From positions 1-64,000 of the forward strand of contig JAGABI010000001.1 of the NCBI GenBank assembly GCA_017614715.1: a stretch of 64,000 nucleotides of DNA, written 5' to 3'. Under the pieces are notes generated by a model. That model worked only from the letters and a program-made list of their open reading frames with translations, did not search any database and was not told the origin of the DNA. Position 1 is the first letter of the stretch. Every line of letters starts with the position of its first letter. Positions 36,181-44,004 of the stretch are shown one piece after another. Made by a program: the position numbers and the translations under genes. This DNA is from Bacteroidales bacterium. GTDB taxonomy: Bacteria; Bacteroidota; Bacteroidia; Bacteroidales; UBA932.

Positions 36181-36640
36181 TTGTGAATACATGAGAATGA
36201 GGGTTTCGCGTTCTGATCTGGGTTAGGATGTTTGGACCCGAATCCGTCGAAGAAACCGGCATATCGCTCACTGTGAAGGTCGGTGCGATGATGTCGTTTA
36301 GGCTCTTGGCCAAAAGTGCCTCACAGCGCACGCTTACGGCATCACTATTCAAACCCTCCATGGATCCGACTTTGCGCAGGAAGAGAGCATCGGCTTACTT
36401 GAAGCTATGGCAGCGTTCCATGCCCAGTTACAGATAGCGCTCTGGATGTGCTGATAACCTATTTTCAACAGGCGTTTAGTTTCGTCTTCTAGGACGATCT
36501 TGCTAATCCGGCTGGCATATTCAAACTTCTTTCTGCAACCCGTTTGCGTACTATTTAAAACTGCGTGCTAACCATATTGTTTTTGAGGAGTGTCTTTTCA
36601 GTTGCATATTATCCTGTGTAATAATACCGAAGAAAAACGT
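36181..36640. other. Intergenic stretch with no intact gene; possible decayed coding remnant
   Basis: No supported gene. On the plus strand a frame running from just after a TAG at about 36300 to a TGA at about 36452 reads like protein (it contains HGSDFAQEES and LLEAMAAFHAQL), without a start codon. It may be the tail of a lost gene. I do not recognise its family. Confidence 0.3.
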
Positions 36641-36648
36641 TATATTTG
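36641..36648 (+). promoter_or_regulatory. -7 box TATATTTG upstream of the CHASE2/caspase pair
   Basis: A perfect TAnnTTTG box 39 nt before the ATG at 36688. The -33 region is weak (TGTG 22 nt upstream). Confidence 0.45.
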
Positions 36649-36687
36649 TTTGGCTATTTGTTTGTTTACAAGATTATCACAAGGAAT

Positions 36688-37887
36688 ATGCATATTAAAG
36701 CAAAAAAAACTCCGAGAGAATATCGCTATAAACCGTGGCACTCCGTTGTCTTATCCGGGATTTTATCCGTGATTCTGCTTTTTGTAGTATACATTTCGGA
36801 TAACTATGCTTTTCCTTTCTTCTCAGTTACCCCATATGTGACGTTTATAGAAAGCCTCATTCAGTCGCCGAGGCATGACGTGGTTTCAATTGATACAACA
36901 AGAATCTTTATCAATACCGGATACGAGGCTGCGTTTGTCGAGACTCGGCATGGAAAGGAGAAAATAACTGACAGAGGTGCTCTTCTTCGACTCCTTAATG
37001 ATCTGGAACAGAGAACGGATTATAGGGAAATATTCGTAGATATCCGTTTTGAAAAGGGATTAGTCACCACAGATGACTCGTCCCTGGTTGAACGACTTAT
37101 GGCGATGCCGAACACTTTTGTTGCAAAGCATTGGGACTATGGAAATGAACAAGATTTTCCCCTGATTGATAAGAGACTACTTGAGAAGGCCGGTTATGCC
37201 GACTATTCAGCGTCTATCTTTAATACTGCTTTTTCCCGCTACGAATTCATTCAGCACGGCGGAGAATCAGCGGCATTGAAGATATATAATGACATCAATC
37301 AATCGACTATCAAACATCATGGGTGGGGGATATTCTCTTACTATAAGGATGCGGGAAGACTCTGTAATAACGCAGCTTTTATACGAATCCCGGAGGATAT
37401 GTCTCCCGGTGTTTTGAGATATCGTAATAATCACACCTTTAGATATTATAATCTTGGTGAAGATATCTACGGAACCATGACCCTAGATTCTTCTATGCAG
37501 GACAGATTTTTTGAAGACTGTAAAGACAAGATTATTGTCATCGGTGATTTTGTATTCGACCAGCATGATACTTATTATAACAAGCAACCTGGTCCATATT
37601 TAAACTATCTGGCATACTCGACACTTCGAGAGGGAAGACATATCGTTGATTGGTGGTTGATTGCGATTGCTTTTGCTGTGTACTGTTTAACTTTTTCCTG
37701 GATTCTATGTAGAAAGAGAGGCTCAAGGATTCGATCAAAAATACTGAAAGTCATAATAAACATCCTCGGTTATACTACGCTTTTAGTCGTAGTTTCAATG
37801 ATATTGTTTTTCTTTACAGGAAAGGTTCTATCTATTTTTATTCCGAGCCTGTTCTTTTCTATCATTGATACCTTCTTGCCGGAATAG
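36688..37887 (+). CDS. CHASE2-like extracytoplasmic sensor protein without output domain
   Basis: 399 aa from MHIKAKKTPREYRYK. One N-terminal TM helix (about 20-40), a periplasmic domain with CHASE2 features (VVSIDTTRI, LLRLLNDLEQRTDYREIFVDIRF, KDKIIVIGDFVFDQHDTYY, GPYLNYLAYSTLREG), then two closing TM helices (about 330-350 and 365-390). CHASE2 domains are ligand sensors usually tied to kinases, cyclases or, in cyanobacteria, CHAT caspases. Here nothing cytoplasmic follows, so output must go through a partner. The gene for an exported caspase-like protein starts 51 bp downstream, making the pair a likely sensor-protease unit. AT-rich compared with the core genes. Confidence 0.72.
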   Translation: MHIKAKKTPREYRYKPWHSVVLSGILSVILLFVVYISDNYAFPFFSVTPYVTFIESLIQSPRHDVVSIDTTRIFINTGYEAAFVETRHGKEKITDRGALLRLLNDLEQRTDYREIFVDIRFEKGLVTTDDSSLVERLMAMPNTFVAKHWDYGNEQDFPLIDKRLLEKAGYADYSASIFNTAFSRYEFIQHGGESAALKIYNDINQSTIKHHGWGIFSYYKDAGRLCNNAAFIRIPEDMSPGVLRYRNNHTFRYYNLGEDIYGTMTLDSSMQDRFFEDCKDKIIVIGDFVFDQHDTYYNKQPGPYLNYLAYSTLREGRHIVDWWLIAIAFAVYCLTFSWILCRKRGSRIRSKILKVIINILGYTTLLVVVSMILFFFTGKVLSIFIPSLFFSIIDTFLPE

Positions 37888-37938
37888 ATAATAGCTAATG
37901 ATTTTTTTTCATAATTGAACTCAAATACTATATGCTAT

Positions 37939-40020
37939 ATGTGTATTAGGAACATCCATATTGTAGTGACAGCATTAGTGTGCTGTTTGCTTTTCCCGAC
38001 CGCTATTTCCACAGCGCAAGAGAAATACATCATTGTTTCTATTTATCCGTCTTCTTCTAAGGTAAAAATTAACAATACGTATAGAGATGTTAATTATGTT
38101 TTTAGCGAAGGAGACAAAATAGATTTTGAAAAAGGGCAGGAACTTACAGCAAAGAACTGTACTACAAATCGCCTTTGTATATTCTCAGAAGAAACGTTTG
38201 CTTCGAAGAAAGCTAAGACGATTGCACAATACCTGGGACATAATCAATTATCCTCTCGCGGAGAATGGACAATGATGCAGGGAAAGGAGAATAAACAAGC
38301 TTTCCCTGAAAAACGGATTGCTCTCGTTATCGGCAATGCTAATTATGAGTTTCTTCAACCACTCCAAAACTCCATTAGCGATGCTCAAGCAGTGGCAAAT
38401 AAGCTCCTGTCTCTGGGCTTTAATGTCATGACTGGGTATGACCTCCAAAGTGGTGAATATGGTAGGGGAGATGAGTTTCATGATATCGTTCGAAAGTTTT
38501 ATAAATACGCAGAGGCATATGATGTCGCTCTCCTTTATTTTGCCGGCCACGGACTAAAGTATGAAAAAGAGGATTATCTCCTTCCAAGAGATCTTTCATT
38601 GGAGAATGATGGGAGTTACGGCTTAATGAAAAAGGGGCTTTCTGTTTTAGAGCTTGTCCGCATAGGACATGACAGCGGAGTAAAGGATAATATCCTGGTT
38701 ATTGACGCTTGCCGTAATGAATCTGCAAACTGGTTAAGGGGTGACGCCATTGAAACCGGACAAATAGAACCGCCCGAGAATTGCTGTATTTTTTATTCCA
38801 CTGGGTCTGGCAAAATGGCAGAAGACTGGTCTTCCAGTAAGGATCAGAATAGTCCTTTTGCAAAAGCTTTCCTCACCAGCATCAGCGTGCCTGGAGAGAA
38901 ACTCGTTGTCGCGTTTGAGAATACACGTACGCAGGTGTACAATTCTACTTTGAAAAGGCAGAACCCGGTTTGTATCAATCGCCTCTCAAGTGACTTCGTG
39001 TTTTACAGAATGTCTTCGTCGACAGGAGCGCTATCTGTAACATCTAGCCCTTCAGGAGCCAGTGTTTTCATCGACGGAAGGGATTCTAAAGAAAAAACAG
39101 AGGCTATTATTGGTGAGTTAAGTCCAGGGACCCATTCGGTAGATCTAAAATTGGATGGATACAATGACTTTCACGCTTCGGTCCAGATTAACTCCGGCAT
39201 GACGTCAATGCTTTCTATAGCAATGGAGAAGAAATCATCGTCATCGGTGTCCAATGTTACAAGTACTAGTATTAGTACTACCAATACCAATACTGAAAAG
39301 AAATCTTCCGCTCCGATTATTCCTAAGAATTCCCTCGTCAATCAATCACTTGCGTCGTATTATTCCTTTGATAATAAAGATGCGGATGATGAATCGGGAA
39401 ATCATTTGGATGCCGTTGCCAGTAGTGGTGTGCAGTACGTTGAGGACACGCCATCGGGGATGGGATATGCAGCCCGTTTGAATGGTTTTAAGAAAGGGTA
39501 TATCAACATCCCTTATAATGTTTTTGCTGGAAAAACAAATTATTCAATATCTTTTTGGATAAAGGATTTTGATTATGGGATGGTGGTAACGGCAATCAGT
39601 ACTGATGCCCCCCGTTCCGATTTCCCCAGAGTTGTAGCAACTATGGGGAATAGGTTTAGGTTCTATACTTGTTACGATAATTGGGATTCTACGGAGAGAT
39701 TCGATTTTGATACATCGGTTCTTAAAGATTCAAAATGGCATCATGTGGTAGTTACATGCGCCCGTACAGGTAACTATGGTAATGAGGCTACAAGACAACT
39801 ATATGTAGATGGGCGGCTTGTTTCTGTGAGTAAAGGAAATGTTCACAGATATTACAGTGTTCATGGATATGATGAAGATATTATTTCAAAAATACAGATT
39901 GGAGGAGATAGAAATGGCACGTATGACCAATCCACTTCCATGACAATTGATAATGTGCGATTCTACACCATTGCTATTTCAAAGCAAACAGTTCAAGAAC
40001 TCTACCAACTGAAACTGTAA
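37939..40020 (+). CDS. Exported caspase-like (C14) peptidase with PEGA and LamG-like domains
   Basis: 693 aa from MCIRNIHIVV; a TTG 24 bp upstream is a weaker start. The signal peptide ends near ISTAQ. The caspase p20-like domain (about 120-330) has the metacaspase opener RIALVIGNANY, catalytic His204 in LLYFAGHGL and Cys258 in LVIDACRNES. Next comes a PEGA domain (about 365-430: LSVTSSPSGASVFIDG, GTHSVDLKLDGY), a Ser/Thr linker, and a C-terminal concanavalin-like LamG domain (about 470-693: YYSFDNKDADDESGNHLDA, SISFWIKD, WHHVVVTCAR, LYVDGRL). It should act in the periplasm or at the surface, with LamG binding glycan or peptide. It follows the CHASE2 gene by 51 bp. Caspase relatives serve in bacterial programmed death and defence; the target here is unknown. 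Confidence 0.85.
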   Translation: MCIRNIHIVVTALVCCLLFPTAISTAQEKYIIVSIYPSSSKVKINNTYRDVNYVFSEGDKIDFEKGQELTAKNCTTNRLCIFSEETFASKKAKTIAQYLGHNQLSSRGEWTMMQGKENKQAFPEKRIALVIGNANYEFLQPLQNSISDAQAVANKLLSLGFNVMTGYDLQSGEYGRGDEFHDIVRKFYKYAEAYDVALLYFAGHGLKYEKEDYLLPRDLSLENDGSYGLMKKGLSVLELVRIGHDSGVKDNILVIDACRNESANWLRGDAIETGQIEPPENCCIFYSTGSGKMAEDWSSSKDQNSPFAKAFLTSISVPGEKLVVAFENTRTQVYNSTLKRQNPVCINRLSSDFVFYRMSSSTGALSVTSSPSGASVFIDGRDSKEKTEAIIGELSPGTHSVDLKLDGYNDFHASVQINSGMTSMLSIAMEKKSSSSVSNVTSTSISTTNTNTEKKSSAPIIPKNSLVNQSLASYYSFDNKDADDESGNHLDAVASSGVQYVEDTPSGMGYAARLNGFKKGYINIPYNVFAGKTNYSISFWIKDFDYGMVVTAISTDAPRSDFPRVVATMGNRFRFYTCYDNWDSTERFDFDTSVLKDSKWHHVVVTCARTGNYGNEATRQLYVDGRLVSVSKGNVHRYYSVHGYDEDIISKIQIGGDRNGTYDQSTSMTIDNVRFYTIAISKQTVQELYQLKL

Positions 40021-40032
40021 GTTGTATAACCC

Positions 40033-40287
40033 ATGACCGACCAGGAAATCATTCAGGGCCTGATTGCCCGTGACGACAAGATTACCTCGTACTTTTTCTT
40101 TACGCGGTGCCAGCCGCTGTTTTACGGCATCATCAGCGACGTTTTCGACCACAACGCCCGCACCATCCACCAGCAGGTCATCCTCCGCGAGGCAGGCCTT
40201 TCCAGACGCCCCGCTGCACATCAAGTCAAGTTGGCCGACATCGCAACCTTCAAGTGGAACGGGAAGAAAGGGAGAATTGGTTATTAA
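40033..40287 (+). pseudogene. In-frame chimera: start of a sigma-C39 gene joined to the end of a triple-AAA gene
   Basis: 84 codons with intact start and stop. Codons 1 to about 40 match the start of the sigma factor at 45545 (both begin MTDQEII, with IARD and YFFF following). From about 40156 the sequence matches the last 44 codons of the AAA gene (34854-34982), with 38 identical nt at 40156-40193. The switch falls at a short AAYGCC microhomology. This is best read as the scar of a deletion between second copies of the two genes. It could still be translated, but neither parental domain is complete. Confidence 0.85.
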
Positions 40288-40306
40288 AGTCTTTTTGGGG
40301 TTATTG

Positions 40307-40351
40307 TTTGTAATTATGCTCCAAAAACATTATGTTTGTACAGCATAATTA
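40307..40351 (+). promoter_or_regulatory. Promoter with inverted repeat ahead of the DUF234 ATPase
   Basis: TTTG (40307-40310), 20 nt, then -7 box TATGTTTG (40331-40338). The inverted repeat TAATTATGCT / AGCATAATTA (40311-40320 and 40342-40351) brackets the -7 box. Positions 40312-40338 are identical to the orphan copy at 50664-50690. Confidence 0.6.
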
Positions 40352-40360
40352 TTTGCGTTT

Positions 40361-41731
40361 ATGGAATTCGTCGACAGAAAAGTAGAAATTGAGCGTTTAA
40401 AAGGGCTTTTGAGCGCCTCCAAGCCCTCTTTTGTGATTGTCAGAGGTAGGCGCCGGATTGGTAAATCGGCACTGATTGGGCGCGTATTGACTGATAAGGA
40501 CATTTACTTTGAGGCTGATCGTACCGACGCAATTGAGCAAATACGCTTATGCGCCGAGGTTATTTCATTACGCTTCCCTGGTTTTGCAGAAGCTGAGTAC
40601 AAAGATTGGCGGGCTTTACTGACAGCATTGAATTACCGTGTAACAGACAGGATTACTTTGTGTCTGGACGAATTCCCGTATCTGGTTGAGAACTCACCGT
40701 CTCTCCCGTCCATAATCCAAGGTCTTTTGGACAGCGGTGAATTAAAATACCACCTGATTTTGTGCGGCTCGTCCCAAACCATGATGTACAATCTTACTCA
40801 CGACGAACAGTCTCCCCTGTTTGGCCGCGGTGATTCTGACTTCAATATGCGCCCCATCAAATTGCCGTTTTTGCAGGAGGCTTTGGGATTGAATGCTGAA
40901 CAGACCATTGAAGATTATGCTGTCTGGGGAGGGGTTCCGCGTTATTGGAAGCTCCGCGAAACATCCGCCAGTCTCCGTGATGCCCTTGATGTTCATGTAT
41001 TCTCTACTTTGGGAATTTTGTATGAAGAGCCGCAACGGCTTTTCAAAGACGACATAAAAGACACTGTCAAGGTTTCCACCATAATGTCCATTGTGGGGAG
41101 CGGAGTCCACCGCCTTAGCGAAATCGCCTCCCGATGCGGGGAGCCGGCCACAAACCTTTCGCGCCCACTTGCCAAATTGGTCGATTTAGGCTATCTGGAA
41201 AAAGAAATTCCCTTTGGAGAGTCTCCAAAGAACAGCAAGAAGAGCCTGTACCGTATAGCAGATCCATTTTTAAGTTTTTACTACAAGTTTGTGGTTCCCA
41301 ATCGTTCATTTATCGAGTTGGAGCGGCGTGGGCCAATAGACATGTCAATGGAAACTGATTTCCCGAGCCACGTGGGATATTGGTGGGAGCGCCTTTGCAG
41401 AGACGCTGTATCTGGCAACACAATAGATGGCATCACCTATGGCGAAGCCCGCCGCTGGTGGGGTAAAGTTATGGTAGATGACGAATGGGAAGATGTGGAA
41501 CTGGATATCGTGGCTGAATCACTTGACCACAAGACACTTCTTATAGGCGAATGCAAGTGGTCCTCCGGCGAGAATGGCAGATTGCTCACGCATAGCCTTG
41601 AGCGCATTGCCACCGCCCTGCCACTCGCGCAAGGGAAAGCAGTGAAAACCGTTTTATTCACGAAATTGCCACCGGAGGAAGATCAAGGGAATTCCATGAG
41701 GCCGGGGGAAGTGATAGGATTATTAAAGTAA
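40361..41731 (+). CDS. DUF234-containing P-loop ATPase with nuclease-like C-terminus
   Basis: 456 aa. Walker A VRGRRRIGKSALI (about residue 30), Walker B TLCLDEFPYLVEN (about 105), helical lid, winged helix (IASRCGEPATNLSRPLAKLVDLGYL), then DUF234 with a PD-(D/E)XK-type core: ELDIVAE followed by LLIGECKWS (Asp then Glu-x-Lys). This is the second class of mobile Bacteroidales/archaeal ATPases. The nuclease-like tail could process DNA or RNA. The promoter is bracketed by an inverted repeat also found, gene-less, at the far end of the island, so the family seems to come and go here. Confidence 0.82.
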   Translation: MEFVDRKVEIERLKGLLSASKPSFVIVRGRRRIGKSALIGRVLTDKDIYFEADRTDAIEQIRLCAEVISLRFPGFAEAEYKDWRALLTALNYRVTDRITLCLDEFPYLVENSPSLPSIIQGLLDSGELKYHLILCGSSQTMMYNLTHDEQSPLFGRGDSDFNMRPIKLPFLQEALGLNAEQTIEDYAVWGGVPRYWKLRETSASLRDALDVHVFSTLGILYEEPQRLFKDDIKDTVKVSTIMSIVGSGVHRLSEIASRCGEPATNLSRPLAKLVDLGYLEKEIPFGESPKNSKKSLYRIADPFLSFYYKFVVPNRSFIELERRGPIDMSMETDFPSHVGYWWERLCRDAVSGNTIDGITYGEARRWWGKVMVDDEWEDVELDIVAESLDHKTLLIGECKWSSGENGRLLTHSLERIATALPLAQGKAVKTVLFTKLPPEEDQGNSMRPGEVIGLLK

Positions 41732-41735
41732 GGCG

Positions 41736-41782
41736 TTTTTCATTTCGCATTTTGCGAAATGAAAAAAAGTGCGTACCTTTTG
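41736..41782 (+). repeat. Perfect palindrome and relic ATPase promoter after the DUF234 gene
   Basis: TTTTTCATTTCGCA / TGCGAAATGAAAAA (41736-41749 and 41753-41766) is a perfect 14-bp-arm hairpin with a TTT loop, 5 bp after the DUF234 stop. It resembles the operator at 35000 and has the same TTTG (41751-41754)-N19-TACCTTTT arrangement, but the ATG that follows at 41803 meets a stop within 12 codons. Probably the promoter of a lost ATPase gene; it may also act as a terminator. Confidence 0.6.
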
Positions 41783-41880
41783 GCAATAAGCTAATAGTAA
41801 TCATGAGATCTTCTACCCCTTCCCATGGGGCTCAATGAGGATATTTACAAAAAAGTCCATAATACCGACTAACGTAGAAT

Positions 41881-42600
41881 ATGAAAAAGCCAGTTGATAA
41901 TAATCCTTTGAAAGCTAAGGATAGTTTGATTTTATGGTTTGCGTATTATCTGTTTGATGCACTGAGACAAGTGTCTTTGTTTCAGCAGATTCGCAATATT
42001 GCCAAAGGGTGTTTCTTCCTTCGCTTCAAGCGCAAAAATGTAGGCGTTCCCAGTAAGGATGCCGATGCAGCGTGGCGGAGTTCCCAGCCTTTTGTTACTA
42101 GCTATGCCTTCTCAGATTTATGGGCGATTTTACATCTTGCCCTGGGATTGGCAGGCTGCTCTATCGTAGCCCATACTTCCCTCATTTGGCTTCGATGGAT
42201 ATTCGTCATTTATGCCGTTTTGAGAACATTTGAGATCTTTGTTTATCAGATTAATGTTCTGTTGTTTGATCCTATTAAAGTCGGCCGGGCAAATTATCGT
42301 ATCAAATCGGCCACGCGGATGATTCTTCTGCTTTTGTGTAATATCATCGAATATATCCTGTGGTTTTCTATCATTTATTTGTTTGTCTTCAGCAATTCGG
42401 GAAGTTCGGTAAACGCTATACAGATGATTCATGAGAGCTTCCTGATTATATCAAATAATGCCCGCCCCGAAGAAATGCCCAATTCTTTCGTGGCGGCAAT
42501 AGGCTATGTGGAATTTGTATTGGGCATGTTCATGAACATCCTTTGCTTGGCCAGATTTATATCCTTGTTGCCGGCTGTTCAGCAGGTTGATGATTATTAG
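41881..42600 (+). CDS. Multi-pass membrane protein, possibly 2TM-channel-related
   Basis: 239 aa with about four membrane segments (roughly residues 82-105, 105-128, 143-165 and 200-230). The last third has the shape of an Ion_trans_2 potassium-channel pore module: a pore-helix-like segment (IHESFLIISNNARP), then an inner helix with conserved-looking Glu and Gly (AIGYVEFVLGMFMNILCLARFI). The TxGYG filter is absent (SNNARP instead). A degenerate or non-selective channel is therefore a guess, not a call. It is 20 bp upstream of the next membrane-anchored gene, so the two likely form an operon. AT-rich. Unknown function. Confidence 0.6.
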   Translation: MKKPVDNNPLKAKDSLILWFAYYLFDALRQVSLFQQIRNIAKGCFFLRFKRKNVGVPSKDADAAWRSSQPFVTSYAFSDLWAILHLALGLAGCSIVAHTSLIWLRWIFVIYAVLRTFEIFVYQINVLLFDPIKVGRANYRIKSATRMILLLLCNIIEYILWFSIIYLFVFSNSGSSVNAIQMIHESFLIISNNARPEEMPNSFVAAIGYVEFVLGMFMNILCLARFISLLPAVQQVDDY

Positions 42601-42620
42601 ACCCCTTATCGTATCGTCGC

Positions 42621-43895
42621 ATGAACAAGTCCTTTACTCCAATTGCAATTATTATTGCTGTTGTTCTGGGCGTTATCCTTTTTGTCCTGATTTGTATCTG
42701 GACAGGCGCTCTTACACAGAATGTGGTTTACTTAGGCTCACTGCTGTCAGCGGCCCTGGCGATTTTGGCTTTGATTGTGAGTATCTTAACATACATGTCC
42801 ATCGATTCAGTGGATGCCATAAGCCGCATGGACGGAAATGTTCTGGAGAACGAGGGTTATCGAACAGATTTGTCTCAGATCCTATACGAGTTTGGTTCCC
42901 GGAAAGCTCAAACGAAGAGCATAGTCGAGATGATGGAACAGCCGTATAAAAACCGTCTTTCTTCCGGAACACAACTGGCAGACAATCTACAGAAGACCAT
43001 TGACTATCTTGTTCTGATTCCTTTCATCATTCCAGGCAGAACGCTGCATAAAGAATTGAACGAAACGGCTGAAAAGGAGGCCTTCTCCAGGGCAATCACC
43101 AGGTTACTGAAGCGAATCCAGCATCAGGTCCATAGATTTGAAAGGGTTAATGCGGGGTCCAATATTCTGATTGACGAAACGTTCAAGCTTATCAAGGCTG
43201 TCCTTTATCAGCAGGTTAAAAGATATCTTCCTTTGAATGATGATAATCTGAGAGTTCTATTGCCTTCCGTTCGGGGAACGATGCTAAAGAATTCTGTCTC
43301 CAAGGTGATGTATTACAATTATTTGGGTCTGTTCTATATGCATAAAGCGCAGGACATGATGGAAGAGGCTCTCGAGGCATCAATGGAAACGATTCGGGGA
43401 TTGTCTCTTTGTCGCTCTGGTCAGGTACATGACGACAGAATAATGGATTATCTGTCCATTGCCGAGCAGAGCTTTAAGGAAGCGTTGGATGTTATTGGGG
43501 ATGATATCATGTGGAAGGCGTTCATCACCTTCAATTTGGCTCGGGCATCCTTTTTCCGGATGAGCCTCTCAGGGAATGCTTTCGATGCGGGAAGATTGTT
43601 TGACAATTCTGTTGAATGGAGACATCGACTTAATGTTTATATTGCTGACTTCATAGAAGAGAATGGGAAAGACACCCCCAGTCTTATTCTCATCAAACAT
43701 GCATTCATCGCTCAGGAATTACAGGCTCGCCTACAGAAAATCAGTTGTCTTATGGCCACTGGGCAAAGTCTGATCTCTCTTGATAACCCTGATCTATCGG
43801 CCGCTAGGCTCGAAATAGAACGGGGCAATGACTTCGGGCGGTTAAGACTAAGATACAACGACATCATGGCTACCTTTAGAGACAATCAAACATGA
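42621..43895 (+). CDS. Membrane-anchored helical protein of unknown function
   Basis: 424 aa. Two adjacent N-terminal TM helices (about 7-30 and 36-62), then a long cytoplasmic all-helical region. The region 200-300 (SKVMYYNYLGLFYMHKAQDMMEEALEAS, YLSIAEQSFKEALDVIGD) looks like TPR-type repeats. Architecture recalls membrane-anchored abortive-infection or conflict proteins that pair two TM helices with a helical sensor, but no family is recognised. It follows the channel-like gene by 20 bp. About 109 bp after it (43896-44004) contain no gene. Confidence 0.6.
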   Translation: MNKSFTPIAIIIAVVLGVILFVLICIWTGALTQNVVYLGSLLSAALAILALIVSILTYMSIDSVDAISRMDGNVLENEGYRTDLSQILYEFGSRKAQTKSIVEMMEQPYKNRLSSGTQLADNLQKTIDYLVLIPFIIPGRTLHKELNETAEKEAFSRAITRLLKRIQHQVHRFERVNAGSNILIDETFKLIKAVLYQQVKRYLPLNDDNLRVLLPSVRGTMLKNSVSKVMYYNYLGLFYMHKAQDMMEEALEASMETIRGLSLCRSGQVHDDRIMDYLSIAEQSFKEALDVIGDDIMWKAFITFNLARASFFRMSLSGNAFDAGRLFDNSVEWRHRLNVYIADFIEENGKDTPSLILIKHAFIAQELQARLQKISCLMATGQSLISLDNPDLSAARLEIERGNDFGRLRLRYNDIMATFRDNQT

Positions 43896-44004
43896 CGCGT
43901 CTCCCACAAGCTATTCACACAGAGTTTGTTATAGACAATTATTGATAGATGCTTACGAAACCTCCATAATAATACATATACAAACTGATTAGACTAGCCA
44001 CCAA

